DNA from: Amblyomma americanum
Lineage: Eukaryota > Arthropoda > Arachnida > Ixodida > Ixodidae
DNA: 64,000 nucleotides
Assembly (NCBI RefSeq): GCF_052857255.1
Contig: NC_135505.1
Coordinates: forward strand, 59,253,149-59,317,148
Reading direction: 5' to 3'
Both the position numbers and the translations under genes were made by a program. The notes beneath the pieces were generated by a model that worked only from the letters and a program-made list of their open reading frames with translations, made no database searches and had not been told where the DNA came from. Within the stretch, counting starts at the first letter, position 1, and each line of letters opens with the position of its first letter. Below are positions 1 to 11,139 of the stretch, one piece after another.

Positions 1-1290
1 CATTCTCCTGAACAAATTCTTTGAAAGGGTTGAGCTTATGCGTACCTAAAACGAGCAGTTAGACAAGAAGTCTTTTCCGCAGTTCAAAATCCTGCTGCGG
101 ATGCCAAGCTCGGCAAGGTCTTGAAGAATCCCGAACCTGCAGGTTGTGTTATATACCTTTCCTAGATCAATAAAGACTGCACGACAGTGTTGTTTGCTTG
201 CAAGAGCTTCTATAAGAGCATTTTATAGACGAACTAAGTAATCCGCAGTGGAGCATTACATTTTTTTTAAATCACACTGATTGATATCAAGAAGTTTACA
301 AGATTTAAGGACAAAAATATTCTGATATTCAGGACACTTTCAACACATTTGGCGAGTGAACTGGTAAGAGCAATGGGTCTATAACTGCGGGGGAGTTTGG
401 TTCGTTCCCGCGTATAAGAAACGGTATAATATGAGCTTTGTTTCCAGGCTGTGGGTAATTTCCCTGATACCCGAATTAAAAAGTCGTATAGGTTCCTCCT
501 ATACGGCAGAGCGGGAAAGATTGGCCAGCATTTCCTAGTGTGTTCAGTCAGGTCTTGGAGCTGTTTTTTTTTTTCGGCACGCAATATACTATTTATTTCA
601 TGGAGGGTAATTGACCTATTGTATTTCCACAGTCATTGCCGCCTCAATTTGTTGGGAGTCTGTTTTTCGGCCATGTTTTTCTAATTTAGAAAAAGCTGGG
701 TCTAATGTGACAAGCTAGAAACTGCAGCGAAGTGCTCAATAATAGATCTGCCTGTTCCATTATAAATATGTGTTCGCATACCTTGTGTTGTCAAAAGCGG
801 AATTGTGAACGGTGAGAAGCTGTCTTAATTTTCTTACCTGTTCCCTGATTTTATTAATCTGATTTGACAGTCTATGAATGACTCGCAGCTCTGCCACGAT
901 GCTTTCTCGGCACTACGACGGACGTACCGGGCTATAAGGCAACATTTTAATATTTATTAAGGTCTTGTGTGTGCGGTAACGGCGAAAAATATCCCCAAAA
1001 TATCCCCAAGATCTATTTTTCTTTTTTTGACATCATTGCAATCTTGTGTCCACCACACCTTACGATTTTTCCGTACCATTGCCGAAGAATTAGGAATAGC
1101 CAAGTGTGCGGTAGCTATGATACAATAACTGAACTTTTCATTCATTTCATTGATGCCAATATTTTCTAATACTATTTATTCTGAACTGGTTTCTGACGTA
1201 ACACGTTGTCACACAGCTAAAAGAAGCTTCCAGTAGCACGGTTTTGTCGGGATGATGACCTGTGCAGATGTTAGACTGATTATCACGCGG
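1..1290 (-). pseudogene. Jockey-like LINE ORF2, endonuclease end and N-terminal half of reverse transcriptase (cut by window edge)
   Basis: Minus-strand remnant of a non-LTR retrotransposon ORF2. Around 957-1145 a frame reads through 'WWTQDCNDVKKRK', the typical junction between an APE endonuclease and the RT linker. At 267-584 the frame carries 'SYRPIALTSSLAKCVES', the RT fingers motif of Jockey-type LINEs. At about 100-230 a frame reads 'FIDLGKVYNTT', where family members normally keep a catalytic Asp in FxDxxKAYD, so the palm is degraded. Stops and frameshifts break the gene and it runs off the left end of the window. The upstream half of the same LINE lies beyond the gypsy insertion, at 5330-8030. 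The exact junction with the gypsy LTR near 1290 is not resolved. Confidence 0.8.
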
Positions 1291-1480
1291 AATTAATCGC
1301 TGCCCCTTTAAAATCATTATAAACAGACGACGAACTAAAAGAAAAATCTAAACAGCGCATTTTCCCTGAGTCTAGACAGGAGAAAGTTGTTTTACCGGAG
1401 TTCAACAGACAAATACTATTGCTCATGTAAAGGCGAAAATCCAAGAATAAATGTGAACGCCCACAACCTTTGTTATCACA

Positions 1481-1606
1481 CCGAAGCTCAGTAGTCAAGC
1501 GTTTTTGAGCGCCAAACTGAACTTTTTCAGCTTCGCCTTCCGTTTGCTTTCTCTCCTTCGGGGGCACTGGCCGCTGGGGCATCAAAGCACAATTGTCTGT
1601 CTTACA
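1481..1606 (-). repeat. 3' LTR, 5' portion (direct repeat of 5200-5325)
   Basis: 126 bp matching 5200-5325 at roughly 84% by hand alignment. It starts TGTAAG on the minus strand right after the last pol codons and a short purine-rich GGGGG tract, as expected of a 3' LTR next to its polypurine tract. The LTR probably continues leftward to about 1290, but the matching 5' LTR sequence is deleted there, so the end cannot be fixed. Confidence 0.65.
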
Positions 1607-4600
1607 ATACCCCCGGGGTAGAAAGGCGCCATCCTGGCGGCCTAAGTGCGTTGCGGGGGCGTAGTAGGGTTTCAGGCGGTCGATGTGGACAATTTCACGG
1701 CCGCGGCGGCGATGATCAGGCGAAAGCGTGAGCGGCTAGACGAGCTAATTAACTGGAGATGTTTGCTGAACTCCGCGATAGGGGCCCTGGTAGTTGCTCA
1801 GCAGTTTGGTAGACTGGCCCGCGGTTCAGGAGGGCAAAAAAGCCAAACCAAAGATTCAGGAAGGTAAGCTAGCGACAGACAGGTAGAAGTGGCGCGGGCG
1901 CCTTTTTGACGGTGCTGGCCGTGAGAAGTAAAGGAACAGGTGAGTTAACGGTATTCCTCGGCATGCGCAGTGGTTTGAGAGACTTGTAAACTTTGAGGGA
2001 TCTGGGTGGTAAGGGAGTATGGCGTACAGAGTCGATCATACCTGTCTATAGCACTGGGGCGGTGTGCTGCGCTGCAAATGAAGTGAATTTTTTTCGCAAC
2101 TGCTTTGCTAGATTTAAGGCGCTGATGCATGTGAGGTTGGCGTGACTATTCGGCTGCTCCCCTGCGCAAGCACTATTATTAGAAGTCGATACCTGCTTTA
2201 GAATGTCGCCTTATTTTCCTCTCAAGGGCTCTAGACAAGTGTGATCGACTCTTTACATAATGGAAGATGGCTCCTTGTAGTATAGAAGAAAATATGAGAG
2301 AAAACCAGTAGTCGCTTGCGTTACAGAATTGTAAGCGCAGGCAACGAAAGGTAGAATGTGGTCCCAGTTTGAGTTATCGGAAGAAATGTGCTCGGCCATC
2401 ATGTCGCCGAGGGTCCAGTTAAAGCGCTCGGTCATGCCTTTCGTCTGGGGATGGTGTAAAGATGTACAGTGAACGATATGACTCTCCCGAAGAAGGGCCT
2501 CCAAGACGCCGCACAAGAAGACGTAACCACGATCGCTGAGCAATTCCCTATGCGCCCCGTGGCGAAGAATGATGTTGTGAAGTATGAAACAAGTTACGTC
2601 GGAGGTCATTGCAGCTTGTAACGGGGAAATTTCCGCATAGCGCGTAAGATGATCTATGGCGACAATGATTCAACGGTGCCCGGCAGAACAGCTAGGAAGA
2701 GGGCCACAAAGGTCGATTCCAACACGGTCGAAAGGCCGGTCAGGACAAGGCAAAGTTTGCAGAGGAGCAGGTGAGTGTTGTGGTATATCCTTGCGATGCT
2801 AACATTCCAAACAACAGCGGCCGTACTGACAGAAAAAACGGTACACGCCTCGCCAATAATACCGAAGACGTAGGTGGGCAAAATTTTTCAGCAGACCGGC
2901 ATGAGCGCATTGCGGGTCGTCGTGATAACTGCCAGAAATAGCGGAGCGGAGATGCCGTGGAATCACGAGCAGCTATTTGCTCGTCACGGTACAGCAGCAG
3001 TTGCGACTGTACAGCAGCTTGTCACGCACGACAATGTGATTGTCTTGACCACGGAGTGCTCTAGAATGGGGGGGGGGGCGCTGCGCGGTTGGCTAAGACA
3101 TCCAGAACAGAAGCTATCTAAGAATCCTTGCGCTGCTCAGATGCCATATCAATGGTATTAAGAGAAGGCGTGAGGCTGGAAATAGAGGGTTGGTCGAGTT
3201 CAGAGGACACATGGGAGCGCGAGAGGGCGTCAGCATCGGAGTGTTTATGTCCGGAGCGGTTAATGACCTAGATGTCGTAATCTTGTAAATGGAGAGCCCA
3301 CCGAGTGAGGCGGCTGGAAGGATCCTTGAGTGACGACAGCCAACAAAGGCCATGGTGATCTCTTAAGAAAACGAACGGACGCCGATATAAGTGGGGTCGA
3401 AATATTGTGATCGCCCAAATAATCGCGAAACATTCTTTTTCCGTGACTGAATAATTAGTCTCCGCTTTTGTGAGTGCACGGCGTGCATAAGCAACGACGT
3501 ACTCATTGAAGCCAAGTTTTCGCTGAGCAAGAACGGCACCCAGACCGATAAGGCTGGCGTCCGTGCGGAATTCTGTAGGGCCGGAAGGATCTAAATGGCG
3601 CAAGATCAACGGGGGGAGGGGGGAGGTGAGAAGATGGCGCAGCGTTTCATAAGCTTCGTAGCATGCAGTGGACCAGGCCGATATCACGGCCGCCGGCGAA
3701 GAGTTGTTTCAGTGGGGCGATAACCACAGCAAAATTCTCGACTAACCGACGAAAGTACGAGCAAAATCCAATAAAGGTTCTAAGTTCTTTCAGGGAGCTG
3801 GGCTTCAGGAAAGCAGCGTTTGCTCGGAGTTCGGCAGGGTGCCGGAGGACACCATGTTCGGACACGACGTGGGCTAAGATAGTCAGCTGCCTGGCGCCAA
3901 AGCGACACTTCAAACGGAGCTGGAGGACAGCTTCGCTGAGACAACGAAGGACACTCTCAAGACGAAGAAGATGAAACGGAAAATCTTGGGCGAAGACACA
4001 TCGTCCAAGTAGGAGAGGCATGTTTGCCATTTTAGCCCGCGTAGGATGTTGTCGAAAATGCGCACGAAAGTTTCAGGCACGTTGCAGAGACCGAAGGGCA
4101 TCACATTAAATTCGAACAGCCCACCAGGCTTGCTGAAATCGGTTCTCGGGTGATCAACATCGGCCATCGACAACTGTCAGTACCCACAGCGCAGATCCAA
4201 CGACGAAAAGTGCTCCGCCTCCTGCAGGCAATCAAGCGCATCATCTATACGAGGCAAAGGTAGACGTCGTCCCGAGTAATTCTGTTTACCCGGCGGTAGT
4301 CTAGGTAGAATATAATAAAACGGAATTTTTTGACGAGCACAACTAGAGAACCCCACGGTGTGTAAGAGGGCTCAATCACTGCATGGTGTAGCATCAATGA
4401 TACGGCGCTCAGCGGAGGAAACGCGTTAAGGGCGCTGGCGCAAGGGTCCTTGTGTTACAGTGTCGATACGATCGCGTACCTTTGTTGCACGACCCAAGCT
4501 GTCTAGGTGAGAATTGAAGGACGCACGGAAGCGCTGAAGTAAGGTAACAAGCTGGGCGCGTTGTACGGTATGGTCGGGTGAGGTCTTTCGGCTACGTCAA

Positions 4601-5199
4601 TGGGAGGAGTGAAGAGGCGAGGATGTCATGCGTGGCATGGTCATCTAGAACAGGGGAATTGTCGTCGAGATCGATGACATCAACTGTGCCTAGCGATTCT
4701 CCCCGAAGTAAAGTAGTGGGGACAGGCAACAGGTTCACAACGTACAGGGCGCTACAACCACCAGAAATTTTGAGGACAGCATCGGGAGCTTGACAGATTT
4801 GCGGTGCGCATAGAAGAGGGAGGGGAATAAAAGACAGTAGCGTCAGAAAGTGTACGTTAAGTAAGGGGCACTAGGACAGAAGAGAAAGGCGGCACGTCGG
4901 TATCGTCAGCGGCGAGAAAATGCGCGGCGGTAGCATGGGAGGCGTCCACAAGAGCATCACATAGCGGTGACAAATCAATTTGAGCACGTGCACAGTCGTT
5001 AATTGCGTGATGCGCGCACAGAAAGTCCTAGCCGAAGATGATGCGCGATAAGCGGGCAAAAACGAAGAACTCAGTGGCGTAGGAGAGGCCTTGGATGTTG
5101 AGGCGAGTGGTGCACGCTGCGAGAAGTCGAATGGGGTCAGCGCTGGTGGTTTTAAGGGAAGTTTCAGAAAGCGGCGTCGTCGCAGTCTTTGTATGCACA
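1607..5199 (-). pseudogene. Ty3/gypsy Pol remnant: protease, RT, RNase H, integrase
   Basis: Degenerate polyprotein. In element order: 5199-4870 holds protease-like sequence; 4173-3910 holds RT with 'FNVMPFGLCN' and the active-site motif 'YLDDV'; 4030-3647 holds the RT thumb/connection with '[18 protein letters not shown]'; 3687-3268 is RNase H with '[16 protein letters not shown]' and '[15 protein letters not shown]'; 2609-2253 is the integrase core with 'LLSDRG' and 'HPQTKGMTERFN'. The C-terminal tail at about 1820-1610 ends with 'IVHIDRLKPYY'. At least five frame changes and several stops separate these pieces. The YLDD and RNase H Asp residues are still visible, but the gene is clearly dead. 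Confidence 0.85.
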
Positions 5200-5325
5200 C
5201 CGAAGCTCAGTAGTCAAGCGTTCATGAGCACCAAACAGAACTTTGCCGGCTTCTTCTTCCGTCTGCTTTCTCTCCTTCAACAGCACTGGCCGCTGAAACA
5301 TCAAACCCCAATTGTCTGCCTTACA
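5200..5325 (-). repeat. 5' LTR, 5' portion (direct repeat of 1481-1606)
   Basis: Begins TGTAAG at 5325 on the minus strand and matches 1481-1606 with about 20 differences in 126 bp. Pol-like coding starts immediately after it, so the rest of the LTR, the primer-binding site and gag have been lost. The divergence suggests an old insertion. Confidence 0.65.
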
Positions 5326-5329
5326 CTCA

Positions 5330-5755
5330 GAATAAAATACTCTAATTTATAATTGGTCCTTGGGTGTCCGTTATTTCACTCTCCCAGAACGACGAATGTG
5401 CGTTAAAATCGCCGACTACCAGATAGGGCTCTGCTAGCTGCTCTAAGAGATCTTCTCAATATTATATTGTAACTTTCAGATGGGGGGCAAGACATATAAA
5501 ACAAACTGTTATTGTTTTTGTGTAGGCAGATTGGCTGCAGCAGCTTCAAATTTAATACTTAGTTTAAGCCCACGATCCGCGACATTATTTTATACTATAA
5601 TCGCTGCGCCACCTGACAGCCGGCTTGCGTTCTCTCGGTCGCGGCGAAATATTTTGTTTCTTGAGTACACTTGTGGTTTTGGGTCCTAAGTTTGTTCCTT
5701 GAATACATGAGTTCACAGGTGAGAATGTGGCTACGATGTCTTAAATATCGCCTAA
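5330..5755 (-). pseudogene. Jockey-like LINE ORF2 start, APE endonuclease N-terminal part
   Basis: A minus-strand frame reads 'YLVVGDFNAHSSFWESE' around 5460-5400, the GDFNAH catalytic motif of AP-like endonucleases. Upstream, around 5680-5560, another piece reads 'IFRRDRENASRLSGGAAIIV', the preceding segment of the same domain. One or more stops are present. The reading breaks off at 5325, where the gypsy LTR begins; the remainder of ORF2 continues at 1290-1. Confidence 0.75.
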
Positions 5756-5756
5756 G

Positions 5757-6195
5757 TGATTAAGCAATTCCAAACAGTTCCAGTGTATTAGGTACGCCAG
5801 TATGATTTTCTGAAGTTCTATTTTCAAAAATTAGCTCTCTAGTTTTTTGGGGCCAGTTATTAGGGTTTTCCTTTTTGTGGTCAAACGAGCTCCGGCGCCG
5901 TTCCAGCGCTGGCGAGCTCGGTGTTACGTTCATCGCCTCACTAAAGGCTCTGGCACGCCGCGGAGAACCCTCGGGTGTACTGTCTGTAGGCCTCTCTCGA
6001 CTGGGAGACGGCTTGCGAGCGGCTGACACACCGGCTGGCAGGCCCTTTATTGAGAGCGGCGGGAAGCTTTTGCTGCATCCGCCCGGGGCGCGCATGGCGC
6101 TGCCTCAGGCTCACTGTGTTTGGCCTGGGCAGATGCCAAAGCCTGGTAGGGTGCGCTGCCCTGTCGCCTCACATCGGCGGAATTTGTTTTTGACA
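5757..6195 (-). pseudogene. Jockey-like LINE ORF1, C-terminal low-complexity tail
   Basis: A 111-codon minus-strand frame (6095-5760) rich in Ser, Pro and Arg, with 'SIKGLPAGVSAARKPSPS' and 'ALERRRSSFDHKKE'. I recognise this as the basic tail that follows the zinc knuckles in ORF1 of tick Jockey-like LINEs. It sits just upstream of the ORF2 endonuclease start. Its N-terminal continuation lies at 7083-7560, across an inserted LINE 3' end. Confidence 0.6.
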
Positions 6196-6199
6196 TGAA

Positions 6200-7080
6200 C
6201 ATGAAATTTTCTTTTTTTGTGCAAATCCTTTCTGTGCTTGTTGGAATGTTCTGTTTTCTTTTGTTTTGATAGTAAAAACTTCCTTTTCATTCTCATAGGA
6301 TGGGCAAGACCTGGAATACGCGAGTGGTCCCCTTCACTGTTAGCGGACTTTGACGCTTTGTTGCAGACATAGGATTCGTGTTCATTAGATGCACATTTCG
6401 CTCAGGTTTGGTGGCAACAACAACTCTGCGACCCATGGCTAAATCTTTGGCACTTGATACGCTAGCGAGGATTGGAAATGTATGGTCGGACTGCTATTTT
6501 CATGCAGCCTAAACGCCTATATACCCAATGCGCAACCCAGATGAATGAAAATTGAGCAAATGCCGTACAGGGCATGAAAGGCAAATGTTAAAATGTAGAC
6601 TACCAACATTGCTGAATGATTTCACGAGGGGCAGAAATACAGATTTTGACCATATTTCATTGAAGAGCCTGCGGAATAAATATGTATGGGACTGAAATGT
6701 CACCATGTCTTAAATTTTGAAGTTGTTTGCGCAATTACTTTTTCCTTTCTTTGCTTTGTTATTTATTGCCGATGTCTTTGAATCATGTAGTATGTATGTG
6801 TAAACATTTTTACGCTTCACCATGTAAACTAATATTTTCATTACAATGCACATTATTTTCATGTATGCTCATGTTTGGCTTGTGTTTGTATTCTGCTATC
6901 GCACCGATTATTTTATTCTATATTTTTAACCACTGCAGCATACAGCTGCACACTGCTTGTCATGTATTTGGGTACGGGCCTTAGTCAAGCGTTCTTCTGG
7001 CTCTTTGTCCGCGGTCCAAACAACCCTGAGATGTTGAATAAACATTGTATTGTACTGTATTGCATTGCATTGTATGTTAT
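6200..7080 (+). mobile_element. 5'-truncated LINE 3' end (CR1/L2-like) inserted in ORF1 of the Jockey-like LINE
   Basis: Plus-strand fragment ending in an AATAAA-like signal and an irregular (TTGTA)n tail at about 7040-7075, the usual end of tick LINEs. At about 6590-6700 a plus frame reads 'RLPTLLNDFTRGRNTDFDH', resembling the extreme C-terminus of CR1/L2-type ORF2. It separates two pieces of a LINE ORF1 running in the opposite direction. The left junction and TSD were not identified. Confidence 0.5.
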
Positions 7081-7082
7081 CA

Positions 7083-7560
7083 AGAAGTTAGCCCGGAGGC
7101 AAATGTCAAGACTAAGTGCTGGGTTGAAATTTACCTGTCATTTTTTCTGGTTTTTATGCGTTTTACATCAGTGACATTCTGGTCCTTGAGACCGTCCAGC
7201 ATATCTGCTTCAGTCAGGGTCAGAAAGTCTTGTTCTTGAATCACGCCTTTGAGAGTAAAGAGGGATCTACGTGCACTAATAGAAACAGGTATTTCTTTAT
7301 AGTTTACATTTTTTTTGAGAGCTTGAATGCTGTGTTTTGTCTCTGATCTGGATGAGCACATCGCCGTCTGCCAGCTTCGTCACCTTGTAGCCAAGGCTCA
7401 ATGGTTCTGCGAGAGATTTAGAAATTACAAGGAGATAATCTTAGCTTGTTTTTTAGGTTCGTCACTCCGTGAGACGTGGTATCTAGGGAAGATTTCTTTT
7501 TTTGTGCATGAACTGGGTTGTGACATCGGTCCGCCCTTGTTTAAGAGGGCGATGATTTGT
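7083..7560 (-). pseudogene. Jockey-like LINE ORF1, N-terminal/central part
   Basis: A minus-strand frame (7361-7131) carries 'IPVSISARRSLFTLKG' and 'EADMLDGLKDQNVTDVKRIK', a segment of the gag-like ORF1 of Jockey-type LINEs that lies before the zinc knuckles. Upstream, 'KLADGDVLIQIRDKTQ' is readable in a second frame, so at least one frameshift is present. Zinc knuckles are not seen here. The insertion at 6200-7080 separates this piece from the ORF1 tail at 5757-6195. Confidence 0.7.
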
Positions 7561-8147
7561 AGAAGAAAAGCGATCCATAAAAAAAAATTTTTTTCACTGG
7601 TGGTGGCAGCCGCCCACCACGGAGCCCAACGCGAGGACTGGACAGGAAGTTGCTATCAAGTCCTGCCCACGTAAGCTGTACATCAAATTTGACCAAATAT
7701 AAACAAATATGACAAAATTCAGGGTAGTTCGCTACACAAGGTTAACCCGAGCTGCCAGAAAAAAAAGGAAAAACCAAGAAGAGAAGTGAAGGCAGGAGAA
7801 TTGTCGGAAAGAGATAGGGAAGTGAAAGATTGATGGGGAGGACAAGAAAAGGCGACTGCCGATTTCCCTCGGCCGGCTCCGGCAGGAGGTGCCGTCTACA
7901 GGAAGCTGGGGTATAAACGCTCGGCATCGGCTCAACCACTCGGATCCCCTTTTCCCCGAACAAGGCAATGGCACGCACGGCTAGGAGCGGGTGCTCGGGT
8001 CTGTGGTGACGCACTGCTCATTATCATCCATTGCGGATGCTCAAGCACCAGTGTTGTCGCCACTCATCAACGTCTCCACGAGCAAACGCACCCCCCTGCG
8101 GGGAGCGTGAGCAACGCAACAAGTATTGTCTGTCGTGGACCTCAAGA
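7561..8147. other. No gene recognised; probable 5' leader of the Jockey-like LINE
   Basis: A 90-codon minus-strand frame (8014-7742) is open but resembles no family I know. Its position directly upstream of ORF1 suggests LINE 5' UTR. Nothing else is supported here. Confidence 0.3.
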
Positions 8148-8478
8148 GCGCGTAATAATAATAATAATAATAATAATTGGTTTTGGGGGGAAAGGAAATG
8201 GCGCAGTATCTGTCTCATATATCGTTGGACACCCGAACCGCGCCGTAAGGGAAGGGATAAAGGAGGGAGTGAAAGAAGAAAGGAAGAGGAGGTGCCGTAG
8301 TGGAAGGCTCCGGAATAATTTCGACCACCTGGGGATCTTTAACGTGCACTGCCATCGCACAGCACACGGGCGCCTTAGCGTTTTTCCTCCATAAAAACGC
8401 AGCCGCCGCGGTCGGGTTCGAACCCGGGAACTCCGGATCAGTAGTCGAGCGCCCTAACCACTGAGCCGCCGTGGCGGG
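8148..8478 (-). mobile_element. Ruka-type tRNA-derived SINE, full length
   Basis: The minus strand starts at 8478 with a tRNA-like head: an A-box-like segment 'GGCTCAGTGG' and a B box 'GGTTCGAACCC'. The conserved body (cgctaaggcgccc, gtgcacgttaaagat, aattattccgg) follows, and it ends in an (ATT)8 tail at 8148-8175. This copy is a good reference for the other copies in the window. Open frames seen across it on both strands are incidental. Confidence 0.9.
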
Positions 8479-8739
8479 TAGAGCGCGTACTGACGAACAG
8501 AAGTTTTACGTCACGCTGCAGCATCTGAAGCAGACAATCATTCGAGGCAGCATAAAGCAGAGAAGCCTTTCGAGATAACTGGCCTAAGCTTTAAATGGTA
8601 ACCGTAGAGGGGGGTGGGGGGGGGGGGGGGGAAGGGGTGCAGCGCATGCGCTGTTCGGGGCTGTGATCGTCCGCACCGAGCCGGACGCACCCACCGCACG
8701 ATAATCTGGCAGCAACTTAAACAGACGCCCTCTTGAGCT
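8479..8739. other. Intervening DNA with a G-rich tract
   Basis: No coding signal. It contains a nearly pure G run at 8609-8631 (one T interruption) that could form a G-quadruplex. Confidence 0.5.
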
Positions 8740-9654
8740 CAAGGTGATGCCATTTAGATTTTGTTGGGCGCCAGCGGCTTTGCTATGGGTAATGGATAGG
8801 TTACTGTCAGGCATAAAGTGCCAGATTTGTCTCGTGTACTTAAGTGTTGTCGTTATCTTCGCATCCAACTTTGATGATGACCTGAAATGGCTTCGACCAG
8901 TGCTGCTTGGAGGCAATCAAGTCATCCTCGCTAATCTTAAAAGCAGAGAAGTGCCACTTGGACTATAAAGAGCTGCCGTTTCTAGGCCACAATGTAACAA
9001 AGGACTGAGTGCGCCCAGACCGACAGAAAAAAGCGGCAATCGCACAGTTTCCGCCAACGACCGACAAGAAAACTGTGCACATAATATTCGAACTGTGTGA
9101 TTACTGCCGTCGATTTGTCAAAAACGTTTCGAGCATCGCCGAGCCTCTGACCCAAATGACAAAGGTAGACCTGCCACTTAAACGGGAAGAACCGCAAGTG
9201 ATATCCTTAAGAGAACTTCAGCGTCGGTTACGGTCCCCTCTGGCCCTCTCGAAATTTGTTGAAAATGACGAAACTGAAAGTAATGCCGACTCAAGCAGTG
9301 TAGGCCTAGGCGCCATCCTCGATCAGAAAAGCGACGGACATGAGAAACTAATCGCCTACGCAATTCGTTGTCTGTCGAATGCCGAGGCTAAATTTTCGAC
9401 GGCCAAGGAATGCGTCGCCATTATCTGGGCTACGTCGAAGTTCCGCCCCTTCCTGTACGGATGACCATTCAAATTGGTCAGCGATCACCACGCACTGTGT
9501 TCGCTTGCCAATGTGAAGGAAGCCTCCGGCCGCCTCCCTCAGTGGAGGGGGCGCCTCCAGGAATTCGACATCACCGTCGCCTACAATTCTGGCCGGAAGC
9601 ACACTGATGCGAATTGCATATATTAAGCCCCAGTCACGAATTCGCTCGAAGAGA
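8740..9654 (+). pseudogene. Second Ty3/gypsy fragment: RT and RNase H
   Basis: Plus-strand pol remnant. The first part (8744-8968) aligns to the RT palm, but the YLDDVVIF active-site block has become 'YLSVVVIF', so both catalytic aspartates are gone. The second part (9009-9464) covers RT connection and RNase H, with 'RRFVKNVSSIAEPLTQMTK' and 'SSSVGLGAILDQ'; the first RNase H Asp appears as Asn-Ala-Asp in shifted context. It ends near 9655 at 'YNSGRKHTDANC'. It differs in sequence from the gypsy element at 1290-5325 and is another subfamily. Confidence 0.85.
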
Positions 9655-9663
9655 AGGTGTTCT

Positions 9664-9857
9664 TCGGTAGAGTCAGTTCTTGGGCTAGTTGGTAATCTTG
9701 GTTCACGTTCATTGTATTCCTGCGAAACGGCACATAGCCAAAGAAAAGAAGACGGAAAAGAAGAAGCACGAACATAGCGCTGTGTTCGTCCTTCTTTTTC
9801 GTCTTCTTTTCTTTGGCTATGTGCCGTTGCGCTGGAATACTATGAACGTGAATCAGG
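9664..9857 (+). mobile_element. PLE-derived foldback remnant with 9-bp TSD
   Basis: The left end carries 'cttgggctagttggta', the same terminal motif seen in the full PLE (20264) and in the remnants at 59524 and 38890. The interior is an imperfect inverted repeat with ~75-bp arms (about 9700-9778 against 9782-9857) around the sequence 'catagccaaagaaaagaaga'. AGGTGTTCT occurs at both flanks (9655-9663 and 9858-9866), consistent with a target-site duplication in the gypsy fragment. No coding capacity. Confidence 0.65.
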
Positions 9858-9866
9858 AGGTGTTCT

Positions 9867-10063
9867 GTTCTGTTGTGTTTACTGGCGCATAGCTATCTCA
9901 TGCCATCATGCGCCAAGCTTAATGTATACCAATTTATTTTGAGCACAATTATCGACTACAGTGCACAAGGAGAGGTAAAGGGTCCAAAAAGTGTTTTTTA
10001 CTATCTAGTTGATAAAGGGCAAACAATTTAGAAATGGTTGTTAGCAGAAGATTTAATGGTCGG
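9867..10063. other. Unassigned interval
   Basis: No coding frame or recognised repeat. It may hold the continuation of the decayed gypsy pol. Confidence 0.4.
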
Positions 10064-10640
10064 GTAACCTCCACAGCCATCCTTGGCTCAGCAAGAACCT
10101 CGAGGCTCCCAACGGCTCAAATAAAGACCTCCGCCTGTTTCTCAGGATTGAAAAGTGCCTGAAGTGTATAAGTATATGTAGAAAAGCACAGTGTCGGAAA
10201 ACTAGAGTTTTGAAGAGTACCAGCTTCCTTTAAAAAGCTAAAACATTGGACATGCCAATCAGTGCATCTTCACCAAAAATTAATTCAGGATGCCAAGAAA
10301 TGTGTTCATTGTAAAATGTAAGCCACTTTTTCAGTAATTTAAGTTCCCTGCATGACAATAATATGTGGATAACAGCAAGTTCATCTCCGCATTTTTCACA
10401 AAAAGGTTTGTCTTCGTTTGTAAGCAGGGAGTTGTGCATGAGGTGTGTGTGTCCAATACGGAGATGGCATATCTCGCTTCGATGAAACGTTCTTGGTGTC
10501 AACGGAGCGGAGTGTGCTGTGCTCCGGACTTCCCACAATCTGTAATTATCGACCGGCATCCTTTGCAAATCACAAGAGAGATATTAGAAGCGCCAGAGAT
10601 TGATAGGACGGGCAGTGGTTGCGTAAGCACGCATCAATCG
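10064..10640 (-). pseudogene. LINE ORF2 C-terminus with CCHC-like zinc motif, and 3' UTR
   Basis: A 112-codon minus-strand frame (10568-10230) reads 'PRTFHRSEICHLRIGHTHL' followed by 'CEKCGDELAVIHILLSC', a C-x2-C ... H-x3/4-C motif typical of the ORF2 C-terminus of Jockey-type LINEs. Non-coding sequence follows down to about 10064. The RT and RNase H domains are absent, so this is a 5'-truncated copy. Confidence 0.75.
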
Positions 10641-10679
10641 GCCTTTCAAAGAAGGAGTTGATGTATCTGAGCGCGTATG

Positions 10680-10862
10680 ATTGACATGACTTTTTGTATG
10701 CTGCTGTCATTGTTAGATTCTGTCATCCCCCTTTCATGTGCCTATATATCTTTCAATGTTTTCAATAAACGTCAGTTGGAAGTTAGCGCTTGTCTTTTGT
10801 CTTTCTTTGCGTCCGTGTGTTTTTTCGCGCTTTTCGTCTTACAATGCAGTACCAACTAGCCC
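10680..10862 (+). mobile_element. PLE terminal remnant
   Basis: The stretch 'caataaacgtcagttggaag' with 'ttagcgcttgtctt' resembles the AATAAAA-cagttgttagtcagcgcatg block in the inverted 5' terminus of the full PLE at 23310-23365. No TSD or coding sequence is seen. Confidence 0.45.
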
Positions 10863-11139
10863 GCACCAACACCTTACTATAAAATATGGTACCGTCGCCA
10901 GGCTACAAACGACGCCAGGGACTACAGACACAACAAACGCTGGATCCCAACACAATTATAGTCCAGCATTTGTAGTATCTACACTTCCTGCGTCCTTCAA
11001 TACAATGTTTCATTGTTTTTAGGGCATTGCCAACGCAAAATAAACGCACACAGGAACTTTAGAGAATACGCACACCTTGGTAAGTGTGTATTTCATTACC
11101 TGTAACGCTGTTACGTCAAACTGACACACTATTTTGAAT

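Larger units (their letters stand above)
1290..5325 (-). mobile_element. Ty3/gypsy LTR retrotransposon, degenerate, inserted in the Jockey-like LINE
   Basis: An old LTR retrotransposon in minus orientation. Reading from 5325 downwards it has a 5' LTR start, then directly protease-like, RT, RNase H and integrase coding remnants, then a 3' LTR starting at 1606. Gag and the rest of the 5' LTR are missing, so an internal deletion is likely. Both LTR starts begin TGTAAG. Endonuclease sequence of the Jockey-like LINE lies upstream (5340-5750) and the later part of the same ORF2 lies downstream (1-1290), so this element probably interrupted it. The left boundary is approximate. Confidence 0.8.

Noticed and set aside
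5095..5352. Plus-strand frame across the gypsy 5' LTR
   Set aside because: Antisense to the gypsy protease-like coding sequence and LTR.
8024..8394. Frames with poly-Asn, poly-Ile or poly-Leu across SINE tails, also at 51535-51816
   Set aside because: They are readings through the (AAT/ATT)n SINE tails.
8400..8478. tRNA gene
   Set aside because: The A and B boxes belong to the SINE head, which continues into the SINE body; the same holds for every other copy.
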